The notes beneath the pieces are model-generated. The model saw only the letters and a list, made by a program, of their open reading frames with translations. It did not search any database and was not told the origin of the DNA. Shown piece after piece: positions 29,501 to 42,439 of a stretch of DNA of 64,000 bases. Made by a program: the position numbers and the translations under genes. Positions within the stretch are counted from its first letter, which is position 1; every line of letters starts with the position of its first letter. Source of the DNA: Lingula anatina (lineage: Eukaryota; Brachiopoda; Lingulata; Lingulida; Lingulidae). The stretch spans positions 405,958 through 469,957 of the forward strand of contig NW_019774992.1 of NCBI RefSeq assembly GCF_001039355.2, given 5' to 3'.

Positions 29501-29686
29501 TACTAAGTCGTGTTTCCTAACTAGTTTTTCAGGAATATATTCCAGCAAACTTCCTCGCAAGGTCAGCTAACACGAGGATGAACAAGTCCAGCTGTAAATG
29601 CGATGGGATGAAGTTAACGATGTTGACAGTTCACGTTATACTGTGTAGATAGATATAGCAGTGACCGTGACCTCGTGTGTGTGTGT

Positions 29687-29719
<33 letters not shown>

Positions 29720-31282
29720 GCTAAAACTGTTGAAACCCTATACGTGCTTAGGAGCTAAACGCGTCGAAAAAATGAGACAAAACACGCGCTTAGAAAGTTG
29801 TTTAGGAGCTAAACACTGTTTTTACAGTGTAGGGATAAAAATATATATGGAATATTCAATTAGCGTAAGATGCTGTGTAACTCCATGATATGCCGTATGC
29901 ACTGATTAAAATCTGACTACATGTACATGTACTCTCTCTTTCTCTCATATCAACTAATCAGGGGCGGATCCAGAAATATTTTCTGACAGACTTCCAAATT
30001 ATCTTTGTCGATCCATCCTAAATTTTTGACCGTCTTCGGACAGAAAAAATTAAATACCCGTCAATGTAAACTTGAAAACCTGACCGTCTTCCGGAAGACC
30101 CAGAAGAAGACCCAGAAGACGGCCTAAATCGTGATAGAACTGTTATTGTTGCTTTTTCGTTCTATTTGGTCTTTTAAGAGAACATGTACACACCAGGATG
30201 AATAAAGAAATACATGGATGGATAGTCTAAATGAAATGGTAAATTGATGAATTAATTTATTTACAAAGCATACTCACTGTTCATAGCCCACGCCTGTCCA
30301 GTAAGCAGACCCTCAAGGAACAAGCCAATGTCTTTCTTGCACTGGCCCTGGACGAGCTGCATGCCGGGGACCTGATCCAGGAGCAAAGGCAGCGCTTCCT
30401 GCATCAGAGGTCGGTAGGTGTCGATGTTTACCCCTGTGAGTTGAAAAATAAACGTGATTTATTGAGATTTAATAAATGAAGACGCAAAGAAGAGTGCTAC
30501 TTAAAACAACGATTCGATGAAGTTGGAATAAGATTTTTGTTTTCAGTGAAATCACTCTTAGGCGAGCAATGCACAGGTATGTAGTAGCGGGGAAAATTGC
30601 AAAACATTTAAGGACTTTGAACTTTCTCTAAACGTTAATTTCATATTTTTCTCAGATGATACACATTAAACTGAAATATTTATATTAAAAAGAGGAATTA
30701 TGCTAACTGAATGATGTTCATCAATATTCATTTCCAGTATTTCTAAATGATGTTTCGAGACATTCCGAATGGCATTTTGAGGAAAAGAGTATAGATTCGA
30801 CCGCGAATTTTTAATTATCTTTTTCAGCTTAATTTGGCTTAATTCTACGCATGTTAAATGCCATATGACATTATAGCATTTTTACCTTGTGCCCCAAATA
30901 TGTTCTGTAAAAAGTTCTCGACGCTCGCGTTCTGGGCAGCGTTGCTATTGTTTCCAGCGGGAACGAAGATTTGCCCAAGTGCCGCGGGTAAGGCGGCCAG
31001 GTTGGACAGGGTGAAATCACTGCGGTCCAGCTCCGCAAAAATCCTATCCGTTTGGTTGAGCAGCTGTGTGGCAATGGCATCTGTGTCTATTCTCTGGAAA
31101 ATGTCTTTCAGTTGGGGTGGGAGATTTCTAATTTGGATACTATTCAGGACTCCAGCGATAGAGTCCCGGTTTATGAACGACCTCAGGAAACTCCCGATGC
31201 TAGTTGTGTTTTGCGCACCGAGTGGGGTGAAACAAGTAGCTGAGACGGCCAAAATACCTAAGACAGCGACCCAGCCTTTCAT
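20521..31282 (-). CDS. NRF-6-like O-acyltransferase, paralog C (complete)
   Basis: Complete 18-exon gene, 826 aa. Exons: 31282-30886, 30433-30278, 28436-28337, 28063-27967, 27804-27708, 27299-27209, 26877-26681, 26289-26221, 25807-25637, 25024-24931, 24450-24352, 24074-23909, 23479-23400, 22958-22851, 22609-22492, 21838-21652, 21173-21031 and 20631-20521, summing to 2481 nt (a multiple of three). A signal peptide (MKGWVAVLGILAVSATCF) precedes the NRF domain (YDECMRVEAN, KGEYCKAY). The acyltransferase-3 part has CLNGIRVMSIGWVVLGHTY and FAVYFVHFF, the late His being kept but its usual Pro replaced by Phe. Exon 8 is unusual: the acceptor AG present in paralog D is mutated, and I used an AG 12 nt downstream, which keeps frame. 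The gene is a near copy of D in exons, introns and upstream DNA. Function beyond membrane O-acyltransferase is unknown. Confidence 0.92.
21478..21625. repeat. Degenerate AATG/AAAC tract next to paralog C exon 16
   Basis: Tetranucleotide-rich intron sequence beyond the donor of exon 16. The homologous D intron has a longer version at about 36180-36415, so the tract predates the duplication and has changed length. Confidence 0.8.
22228..22476. mobile_element. 250-bp inverted-repeat element in paralog C intron 15
   Basis: Arms of about 70 bp pair imperfectly (left GATTGATCGATCCAACTACT, right AGTTGGATCGATCTACGGAG). It ends about 15 bp from the exon 15 donor at 22491. Paralog D has only a fragment at the same place (about 37003-37040). 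A half copy lies at about 57540-57612. Confidence 0.8.
24108..24286. mobile_element. Element with CACTGTTTTTACAGTG end in paralog C
   Basis: It contains repeated AAACGTGT words and ends in a short hairpin, CACTGT-TTTT-ACAGTG. Similar sequence in the opposite orientation is at 28785-28955, and a shorter copy is at 29738-29835. Absent from the matching intron of paralog D. Confidence 0.65.
26466..26556. repeat. Near-perfect 36-bp inverted repeat in paralog C intron 7
   Basis: Arms 26466-26501 and 26521-26556 pair with one mismatch, joined by a T-rich loop. Flanking GATAAAAAAAA words on both sides are near-direct repeats. The paralog D intron lacks it, so it was gained in C after the duplication. 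Confidence 0.8.
28785..28955. mobile_element. Second copy of the ACAGTG-hairpin element
   Basis: Inverted relative to 24108-24286, with CTGTAAAAACAATGTTTAGC at its left end and AGCTATGTGTTTAGCG at its right. Lies in paralog C intron 2. Confidence 0.65.
29957..30128. mobile_element. GGGGCGGATCCAG-type element in paralog C intron 2
   Basis: It starts GGGGCGGATCCAG and contains CCGTCTTCCGGAAGAC. An inverted relative lies at 38702-38825 in paralog D intron 11. Neither paralog has the other's copy. Confidence 0.65.
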
Positions 31283-31836
31283 CATGGTTTAGGTAATAAT
31301 TGGCTAGAATACCAACCAGGTGTGTTAATTTGGATGGTGTAGTCACAAGTGAACGGATACTGAGGTCTGGAGTCCTGTCTTCCTCTGATCGATTATTGTC
31401 CTCGTCAGGATTTCAAAACACTACAAGTCACACTGAATGGAGACCACTGAGATGGAGGCGCAATATGTCAATCTGAACGGGTCTGGAAAAATACGCCGGG
31501 TCATGTTTAAACTTAGCGACATACGCAGTGCTTAAAAAGAAACCGGTCTTTGCGTCATGCATACATGGGACACGGGCAAGCTCCACCCGAATATGACACA
31601 TTGTTAGCAAACGTGCACACCATTTTTGATCACTCTGTATCTTATCTAAAAACCCTGTGTACATAGCGATTTTTAGATTCTAGTATTTCGCAATGATCTA
31701 GGGTTTATCTAAGGATACAAGGTTAACACTTAAGCGGCTAATGACATACTACCTTCTGTTTGTGGGAGATTATCGTGACATTGAATGGGTATAAACAGGT
31801 CGAAGAGAAGCGTGCGCTCGCGCGCGCGCACACACA

Positions 31837-31871
<35 letters not shown>

Positions 31872-32651
31872 AATTTTAAAACATACGGCTTCATTACATA
31901 CTATACCCCCATCAAACAGTCACAGTTGGGAAATGTACCGTGATTAAGTCAGGGACAAATCTGAATATCTAGTGAAAAAATTCACTCTGTGGTCCTGGTA
32001 AAGGGTACCTGTAGGCCTTCGACATGTATAAATATCTTTAGATAAGGGTCATTGCAGCTGTACTCTTTTGATAAGAAAAGCAAATAATGTTCAACTTATT
32101 CTCAACCGAAATTTCCTTTTCTCGTGTAGGACCACCTCCTCAAATAGCGCGTCCATGTACCGACTATTACGCCTCATTAACTCAGACCCGGGGCCCAATA
32201 AACTTCCATATTGGGTCCTACCTCAGACTCAATAAATCAAATTAACAAAATTGGTGATTTGATAAAGTGGAATGTTCTGAGTAAGATAAGTGACCGAAAT
32301 GGCATTTGTATCTTAAAAGAATGATATAACAATCCTACCCCTTTCAGTCAACTGCACCATAACCATAACGTGTTTACCTGACATCTTGAACTACGGTCGG
32401 TCATAACCACATGCAGAGTTTGCTTCAATAAGCGGGTATACAAACAGTTACGCTAAGACGTGCAGTCCGTATTTGATCGCTTAAGTACCCTTGTATTCAA
32501 GCAGGCGTATCAAATATTTCTATATGTCTAAATGGTGTACATTACAAACAGTTAAGCGCACATGCGGGCGTCCTGTACAGTAAATTTTGGGCAACCCCTC
32601 CCTCAAAAACAAACAAACAAACAGACAGACAGACGGACAGACAGGCAAACT

Positions 32652-32683
<32 letters not shown>

Positions 32684-33838
32684 AGCAAACAGAAAACAGA
32701 CAGACAAATAAACAAACAGACAGACAGACAGACGAACAAACAAACAGACAAACAATCCACCCATAATCCACCCACCGATAGTAACCCTCAGCCTGATTCC
32801 TTACTACTACGATGGCCCAAGACAACTGTGCTGTTGTTGGTTGAAATATGAAATAAAACAAGATAAAGGCAACATTTTAAATCAAGACAGACGAGGAAAG
32901 AGATATTAATTAATTAACTTTTTAATTTATTTGCTCAGATAATTTTTGCACTCGACTGAAGTTATTTTGCCAATCTCGTAGCTAGAGGTATTGCCATCTT
33001 AGAGAGTAATAACCAGCTTTTCTTTACTATTGAACAGCTTCACAGATTAAAATTTGTACAATTTTCTTTATGATACGCAGATCTCCTGTAAACCTGCTAC
33101 ACATGTACATGTATGCACTAGCAGCCGTATACATGATGCCCCCCCCCCCAAAAAAAAAAAAAAAAAAAAAAAAAAAACATGAACTCACTCTTCGACTGCA
33201 CATAACTTATATAATTTAGGTTTTTGAGAACATGCATGTTTTCTTATTTTCTCGTTTTGATGTTATTTTCTTTAATAAATCCTTTAGATTTGTATCTTTG
33301 TCAACAATCTTCTAAATCAAACAACATAGATGAGTAACGGGTAAAGAGAGAGAACAATTTTAGGGTACCGTGTATTCATCCCTTTTTAATGTGATCCTTT
33401 AATTCATGCGCTTAAATATTTATCTATATACTACTCTACGTGAGTATTACTACTTGGAATACTACTTAACTGAATTAAATATATATTAGTGAGATTAAAT
33501 GCAAATACATTTTGATCACAAGAAAAATGAAACTAGGTAGTCCTTTTGGTTCTTGCAAATTACAATAGATGTATTTTGCTTAAAGATACCCAGTAGTCCT
33601 CATTCTGCTTTGTGGTAGATACGTTATCTTTTGTGGCATTAACGGTAGGCCTATATAACAATAAGTTTTCCGCATACATATACTGGTACTCGCACATTTA
33701 ACTACCTGTATCAGACACTTTTACTTCACAAGAGCTGTACATCGTGTGCAACCAAGGTAAAAAAAAAAAGATTTGAGAAAAACTAAACAGAAGAACAACA
33801 GTTTTATTAAAATCCGTTTTTGCCTCGTGTCGAAGGGA
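31283..33838. other. Intergenic interval between paralogs C and D
   Basis: The left part (to about 32410) matches the sequence upstream of paralog D (about 45935-47345), so it lies inside the duplicated segment and probably contains the paralog C promoter. It includes GC/CA dinucleotide runs (about 31816-31868). From about 32605 to 32755 there is a degenerate ACAG/AAAC repeat, and a C run then a long A run lies at 33138-33176. Nothing that looks like a gene was found. The AATAAA at 33808-33803 (minus) lies about 31 nt beyond the paralog D stop; the same position in paralog C reads GATAAA. Confidence 0.6.
32605..32755. repeat. Degenerate ACAG/AAAC tetranucleotide tract
   Basis: Interspersed ACAG, AAAC and ACGG units over about 150 bp between paralogs C and D. 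Minus-strand Cys/Leu/Val-rich ORFs here are by-products of the repeat. Confidence 0.9.
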
Positions 33839-36800
33839 CTACTTTCTCAGGATCATTTTCTCCAGGCCGAGTATCGGCGCTTCAAAGAGCAAAGACGCCA
33901 CCAGGGCTGCTACGTACGACAGCGTGATGTAGGCCGTAAACAGGATAGCCTGAAATGAATTTAAAACAATTAAGTCAAACTAAAAAAAAAAAAAAAAAAA
34001 CACAGACAATATATAACACCTTTTGAACATGTCCAGGTGATGATATCGCAGATTAGAAAGCTCCTAGTTAGAAAGGGGCGGGTCTCAAGCTATCGATTTG
34101 ATTTTACCAGTCTTGCTCTAATTTATAATTAAACACGTTCATGTCTGACGTTTTAAAACATCTGTAGCAACTGCGTGAATCAAAGTTATTAAAACATATT
34201 GCTTGATGTACAATTGAAACACTAAGACCCCATTTCCAGAGATTAGATCTATCTACTTTAGATCGACCTAACTCCCTGGGGGTTCACGCTAAATAGCTGT
34301 CAGCCGAGCGGACACGAAAGTTAATTACCCCCTTACAGCTTGAAGTAGGCGGGACGGACATTTAAGCTGGATTATCTGACAGTAATCTAGTGAGACTCCC
34401 CGCGGGGATAGATCGATCTAAAAGCTCTGGGAATACAGCCTAAGTTATCTACAGGTACTGTGTAACAGCTGTAAGAGTCCAAGTCGTTCAAAACACATCA
34501 ACTCTAGCTCACCACAATTGCCAAATTCATAAATAAAATGTTTGTTTGGTGATTGTACGCGTTTAACTTACACCGGTAAAGTCAGTGACAGTGATTTCTC
34601 TAATACTGATGCCCTGTATTTCGTTATAATTGTAAATGTTCAACTTACCACTGTAAAGTCAGAGACAGTGATTTCTCTGATATAATGGTGCCCTGTATTT
34701 CGTNCTGATATACTGGTGCCCTGTATTTCGTGATAATTGTAAATGTCCAACTTACCACTGTAAAGTCAGAGACAGTGATTTCTCTGATATACTGGTGCCC
34801 TGTATTTCGTGATAATTGTAAATGTCCAACTTACCACTGTAAAGTCAGAGACAGTGATTTCTCTGATATACTGGTGCCCTGTATTTCGTGATAATTGTAA
34901 ATGTCCAACTTACCACTGTAAAGTCAGAGACAGTGATTTCTCTGATATACTGGTGCCCTGTATTTCGTGATAATTGTAAATGTCCAACTTACCACTGTAA
35001 AGTCAGAGACAGTGATTTCTCTGATATACTGGTGCCCTGTATTTCGTGATAATTGTAAATGTCCAACTTACCACTGTAAAGTCAGAGACAGTGATTTCTC
35101 TGATATACTGGTGCCCTGTATTTCGTGATAATTGTAAATGTCCAACTTACCACTGTAAAGTCAGAGACAGTGATTTCTCTGATATACTGGTGCCCTGTAT
35201 TTCGTGATAATTGTAAATGTCCAACTTACCACTGTAAAGTCAGAGACAGTGATTTCTCTGATATACTGGTGCCCTGTATTTCGTGATAATTGTAAATGTC
35301 CAACTTACCACTGTAAAGTCAGAGACAGTGATTTCTCTGATATACTGGTGCCCTGTATTTCGTGATAATTGTAAATGTCCAACTTACCACTGTAAAGTCA
35401 GAGACAGTGATTTCTCTGATATACTGGTGCCCTGTATTTCGTGATAATTGTAAATGTCCAACTTACCACTGTAAAGTCAGAGACAGTGATTTCTCTGATA
35501 TACTGGTGCCCTGTATTTCGTGATAATTGTAAATGTCCAACTTACCACTGTAAAGTCAGAGACAGTGATTTCTCTGATATACTGGTGCCCTGTATTTCGT
35601 GATAATTGTAAATGTCCAACTTACCACTGTAAAGTCAGAGACAGTGATTTCTCTGATATACTGGTGCCCTGTATTTCGTGATAATTGTAAATGTCCAACT
35701 TACCACTGTAAAGTCAGAGACAGTGATTTCTCTGATATACTGGTGCCCTGTATTTCGTGATAATTGTAAATGTCCAACTTACCACTGTAAAGTCAGAGAT
35801 GGTGATATCATTAATACGAGTACTCTGGTATATCGTGATAATGAAGACGTGTACAAAATACACAGCAAAGGTAAGCCGCCCCAGTGGAACCCAGGCCTGG
35901 TAGGACAGGATAGTGTTGATGAATCCTGGAATTAAGGGAGTTTATATTTATACTTACAACTGTATATTAAAGAGAGAGTAGGCAGCAATTGGAGGTGTGC
36001 ATGGTAGCAAAAAATGTTTGCGTCCTCTTGTCCCCACTTGTTTACAGCCGTTTTGATTTAAGAAGTGGTATACATAGACCAAACAAATAAATACATCAGA
36101 TAATAAATGGATAAATGGATAAAAGTGTATGGCCCAATTCTGGCTCCCTCGCCTATACAGAGATATTAAGACTAAACCAAAAAAAATGAATAAATGACTG
36201 AATGAATGAATAAATAAAAATAAATAAATAGAGAAACGAACAAATGTATGGATGGGTGGATAAGTGAATGAACAAATAAAAGTAAATGAATATAGAAACG
36301 AATATATGAATGAGCGAATAAATGAATGAATGGATGGAAAGATGGGTGAATAAATGAATAAATAGATAAACAAAGAAACAAACAAATAAACAAATGAACA
36401 AACAAGTAAGTTAATTATAGAAAAAAACCTACCACCATATCCAGTGGCGCAGGCTATGATGACCCAGCCCAAGGCAAGCGCCCAGAGCGGTCTGCTGATC
36501 ACCTCGTAGGCGATGACGGCGTCTTTCTCCCAGGGGCCATTCTGAGTCTCGTCGTGTCTGACGTAAACCACCATGAAGATGACCCCTAGCGACACCAGCC
36601 AACACAGGGCAGCCAGGAACTATACAAGTGATAATAAAGGGGAACATTGTAATCTTAAACCTTGTTATCATGAAAATGAAACGGGATTTCAAAAGGTGAC
36701 AAAAAGATACAAGCCACTGACTAAATCAACTAGTATTAATGGTTACATAAATTGGCTTGGTAAACAGGCGGATTTGGGTAAGGAGAAGGGCGGGGGGAAC

Positions 36801-39800
36801 TATTCAGCCACACCCCTTCCTATCTTTAACTGCAAGCAAATTAAGAGAAACGTGTTGTGTTGTCCTCGTTTAAAAAGTCGGATTGAAGTCGGAATAAAGA
36901 GTATACAGGTGACTTTTGCTGGTCCAATAACGTAATCTCTTATTAAAGTAAAAAAAAAAAGACTAGATGACCTATGTACATATGGTATCATAGAGACTTA
37001 AACTCGATCCAACTATTAGTATGTGGAGACTCTCGCTATCTTACCTTATTGAATTTAATCTTAAGATCTGTCTTGTACAGTATAAATCCAACCATGAGGC
37101 CGACCAAGTATGGGCCAATACGGCACCATGGAATGATGTAATAGTCGGCGAAGAAATTTGGACTGAAATAAAATGAAGTCAACTGACACTAGATAGGGAA
37201 CATACAGGTACATTTACGAGGAAATTATATGTATATATATGCTAACACGATCCTTTGAAACCATACATTGTGTCAGCATATGACTGAATTCCCCGGCCGT
37301 GACTCGTGCTACATGTACATGTTCCGAGTAATATGCACCCCAATAACGGGACGGTGATTTACAAGTGATGGTTGCAGGTCTTACTTGCCAAACAGGTGCA
37401 CGCCTCCTTCCATTCCGGCCAATGTGAATGCCGCCGCCAGGCCATACCCCACAAAACCCAACAGCAGGAGCAGGACTCCGATCAAGGGCTTCCTGAAAGT
37501 GCACACAGTTCATCAGTAGAAGAGAGCGTCATTGATGAAACCCATTGCACATAATTTGCAAATATATAAATATATAAATAATTAAACAAATAAACAAATA
37601 AAAGGAATATACATGCATACAATATACGATATATAATGCACTTTCTTTGACGTTGATGAGACCCACATTGTGTTTGTTAGTCGTCACGTGACCAGACAAG
37701 TCGTCCCACGGGCAAGTCGTTCACAAGGCATGAACTTCATTACTTCTCTCTATTCACTTAGTTCTACTAGTGCTTCGATCACACATATAATGCATTAACA
37801 TACGAAACTACAGAACTGAATTGAAACAAAGTGCATTCACGTTGTATGGATTTGCGCGTTTGCACTGTACCAAGTATGCTTATTGCGCGTTTGTACACTA
37901 CTGTAGAATATGACCTATGACCTATAATTTAAATAAAGTAAAATGCTTCACTTACAAATACAGTGGGATCAGGAATAATGGAGCAACCACGTAAAACTGG
38001 AAATCATTTGCAATGTACCAACTTAGGGCGAAACACTGGAAGTGAAAATCAGGAGAAATATTCAAAAAGTGGGTCCTTCAATTACTACAATATAGGCAAT
38101 AATAAATATAGTAAATAAAAATGGATACTGGGTAGTTAGAAGTATGTTGCTTGTACATCACTGCAAAATACACTACCAGTATTTACTGGTATTTATAACT
38201 GTACCCCCCGTAAATCTTTTGTACATTTCAATCTACCCATGTGGGTGTATACTGGTGCTAACATGATACTATGAATGAACTATTTATTATCCTTACCATC
38301 TGATCTCGTTTCTAACTTTTGACATTTACTGCGCATGCGCCATTCACGTGACTTACGCCGAAAAAGTTCTGCTCTCACACATCAATTATTAAATAAAATG
38401 TGTCATTAAGAATAGTCACGCACTAAATCGCAAGTACTGCACGGGTTCAAGAGTTATTGTCCAAATTCAAAGGTGCACTATATGACCACATACCTGTTCT
38501 CTATTATTGATAACGTTGTTCAAATACAGGAGGTTAGTCCACCAGTTGTTGGCACAGAATTCACCATCGGGGAGTTTACCGTTCCACATCGGCCCACTTC
38601 CCATGTATATGGTCAGCGTGGCATAGATAAACGTCAGCATATAATACAGAGGTGACAGCCTGGAAAAGACGCAGACAGCAGTGACAGGGAGATCAGAACA
38701 ATACCAGGAGCGGACGGTGGGCGCCTTCTGGGTCTTCCGGAAGACGGTCAGAATTTTGCAAGCTTACATTGACGGGCATCTTATTTTTTGTCGGAAGACA
38801 GCCAAAAATGGGGATGGATCAAGGGTGTAGAGACGAAACATTGTATAAGTAGGTACCAGTAAACGTTCTCACCGGATAATTCTGTGTACGTAATACATGA
38901 TCATGGTCTTCGGTCTGATGCCGTTTTCTCTGCGTAGTTGTCTCAGGAACAAATATGCCGCAAGGACACCACTGCAATGTGAAGAATAAGAAGTGAAGGT
39001 TAAGTGAAATAAAAAACTACTACAAATGTACACAGCGCTGACACAGCACAAAGCAATACTAGCATACTTAAAGCAATGCAGTGCAGTATAGAGTATCTGA
39101 ATACAACTACATGTAAATACACGTACCATAAATGAAATCACAAGTCTTAATTTGAGACGGAATTTTAATGAAAATAAATGAAATAAAGTGTATTGGCAAC
39201 TTCTTAGCGGTTGTCTGTGTGTTAAGTTTCTGGCAATATTTTACAGGGTGTTCACTATGGTGAGAAAATGCGATGATTAGACGACTGGCCTCACTCAGCT
39301 TACGTACCTCAATAAGAAGAACGAATCAACAGAAAAGAAGGCATTGCCTACTGCGGTGAATGAAAACCTCTTCGTTTCCTCAAAGGCAAAGACAATGTTA
39401 TCTGAAATAAGCCATTTGATGTCTTTAATTTCTTTCTTCTGTTATGGTTTAATAAATGCAATGTCTGAGGAGAAAAAAAAAACAGTATTATGCATTTGCA
39501 TCAATTACGGCGCAACTTTCCTTTCGTTCCCTGAAAATCTTCAATATATCAGGCTATCGTCCCACATACCAGATACATATAACATCCTTGCAGAGTTATT
39601 TCTATCTTACTGATTTGTCGATTCCTTAATGGTCTCCACGATATCATTTCTTTCTTTTCACATTCAAAATTTAATTTCACAACAAAACGTAACTGTATGT
39701 CATATATGAACCTTGTCATACAAGAACAATCCACGAAAATATAACAAAACAAGATGTATCACCATTAGAGCAATTAAACAGTAAATTATGAAGAACGTAA

Positions 39801-42388
39801 GCGACCTTTCTCACGAATACTACATGTATATCCGCCAAAATGGATTTTCCCGTGTGTATGTGAGGTTTTATAAGAAGCTGTAGAAGGCAAAAATAAGCAC
39901 TTTCGGAATTTTCAAACACACGGAGTGTACCTTTAAGCATACCTGTACATAGCTTACTTAAAGTCCATCTGGCGTTAAAATTCAAATACTAACCGACATT
40001 GCCCAGTCCAAAAGAATACGTGTGCCCCAGCACAACCCATCCGATGCTCATAACCCGGATGCCATTGAGGCAGGTAATGGCGGCACTTCCTTGGTGAGTG
40101 CTCAGTAGTCTGGGGAGAGTGGTGTACAGAGAGAAGGCCGTGAACAGGCGGACGAGAGCGGGAGCTGATAAAAAGAAGTAAAGATTATTAGTGTTAGGAA
40201 TTCCTTGTGGCCAGTACTAAGTACATTTAAAAACCACCACTATTAGGCGTATGCATGTCACAACACATTCCAGGGTTACTTATGATCCAAACGTTTAAAG
40301 CATCTTGTGGTGCAATAATTCGTATACGATAAATGTGTTGGCCGGGTATATTGCATCCTAATTTAAAGTGACTACGTAATTCACGGCCCAAGGAGTCGGG
40401 GACAATTAGATACACACATACTAGTAGGAGCGGGGTACGTGGGTGACAGAAAAAATGTCAAATGTGTTAAGGCCCAGAACATAATCTTATTTATAAACCC
40501 ATACCAAAATGTCACCCTTTATTATGCAATTTTTTTTTAAATTTCTTCTTTACCTTGTGGTTCTTCAACTCTCGTCTTTTCAGAGACCACCACGTCGTTC
40601 ACACTCACGCCGTTCCCAACCGCTTCACCATTGCCTACAAATAGACGTGTTAAATATGTGAAAATTATGAAATGCACTTTTTAAACTTTTTCGACTTTTA
40701 CATGTACATGCACATAAAGGAACTAGACAGATGTTTAACTCCAAACAGTTCAACAGTTGAACTTTCATATAGATGATTCAGAAAATAATAATTTATATAA
40801 CTTCACAGTCTTAAACCTTTGCTATGCCAGAATATTTAAACTATACGTAAACATATATGGGTTTCTACTGTTATAGATCAAGGTTGGCCTACTTTTAGTG
40901 TTGACATCTTGCACGTGACTGTCGTTTCCGTTTGGTATGTGCCCATTCTTTTCTTTCAGTGGCACCACCGTATCCATGACGAACCCACCATTACTGAAGC
41001 CGTTCACGTAGTTTTCAATCTGATGTGAGCGTTTTGCTGGGGTTACTATTTTGTCTATTCCGAAACCTTCTATCAAAGTACCAACCACGAGAAAGAACGC
41101 AAAAACGGAGACGACGGCTCTGGGAAAAGAACATGAAGGTACATGACTTCAAGTTGTAGGGGACTATTTGCCAAAATTTTGACCTTATTCAAAACAATTC
41201 TTACTAACATTTACTACATTTTCTACAGTATACCTGTGCGGTACCAGCATGGCGCTTCTGCAAGCTAATTTGATGAGTTTTCAATAAGAGAACAGCTAGT
41301 AAAGACAATTTGTAATATACTTGTATACTTTGAGATTCTCAAAGGTATTACAAACATCCCATTCAAATAATTTGTTGTATGAAATAAATATAAAAGACAT
41401 AACAATGTGATAAAAGGCATTTTTTCCAGTAAAAATTAGAACTCACATGCATGCTATTGCCTTTGGATCTTCGCTTAGTTTGGGAACTTTGGACTTTTCA
41501 CATTGGGCGCCTGGGAAAGTAGTATTTCCCATTAAAGCTGGAATAAAAGATAATTGATTTATTGCAAAAAAAAAATCGTACATGAATTTGATATTTACCT
41601 GCAGATAGGCACGAGGCGCAGGGAAAGTCACGGGGTGCTGAGTTAATATTCATATTTGTGAGGCGCGTTTATAAACTGATAGTCTATTTCTATACATGTA
41701 CATGACAGATGAAATTGCATAAGATTGAACAATCACAATGATAAATAAATAAATAAATAAATAATTACAACATATTATAATCTCAAATATGTATGCAACA
41801 TGCGCATGGATTGAACTAAACTTCCATTCCGCCGAGTTACTAATATGCTTCTTGCCAAAACTGGCGAATACAATGAAAAAAATGTTGTGATGCTGGTGTC
41901 GAGTAAAATGTAAAATTAAGAAAAACTAAAAAAACAGCTTAGTATGTGATTACTGGTACCTTGGCCGAACATTGTGATATCAGCTGATGTGCAAGAGTCT
42001 GGAAAACACGTCCCTAGCTGAATGAATTGATCGCCTCCCATCAACAATGCGGCATTCTGTAAAACATATAACATACAGGGTAGATTGATGCATCCATGGG
42101 TACACCTCGCCTCTCCCTTTCTACATATGTTGAAATTCCACGTGCTAGAGAGGCTTAATGTATTTAAATACTGCTAATTGTTAATTGTTAAGGTAAGACA
42201 AGGTGAGACAGTATACTTTAAACCACTTACCCCTCCAGCTCCTGCAGCCACTCCGCTTGGAAATTTGATATAAGCTTTGCAATACTCCCCCTTGAAGTGC
42301 TGGTCGATTTTCTGCAAGCCAACCTTTCTGGATAATTCAAAACCCTTACATAGTAAATCATAACAGGTGAGTGTGTACATGTTTGTAC

Positions 42389-42439
<51 letters not shown>

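Larger units (their letters stand above)
28437..30277 (-). other. Intron 2 of paralog C, rich in insertions
   Basis: This 1.8-kb intron carries two copies of a short element whose end reads CACTGTTTTTACAGTG (about 28785-28955 and 29738-29835), a GT run (29674-29719) and another element starting GGGGCGGATCCAG (about 29957-30128). The matching intron of paralog D lacks these copies. No coding exon was seen. Confidence 0.65.

Noticed and set aside
32520-32861. Cys/Leu/Val-rich minus ORFs
   Set aside because: They come from a degenerate tetranucleotide tract.
34562-35800. CRISPR-like regular repeats
   Set aside because: Units are contiguous with no unique spacers, lie in an animal intron, and derive from the neighbouring exon.
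35678-35935. Plus-strand ORF across the array end
   Set aside because: It is the antisense shadow of the last repeat units and exon 17 of paralog D.
36153-36595. Long minus ORF continuing paralog D exon 16
   Set aside because: The coding part ends at the donor at 36432; the rest reads through intron microsatellite sequence.
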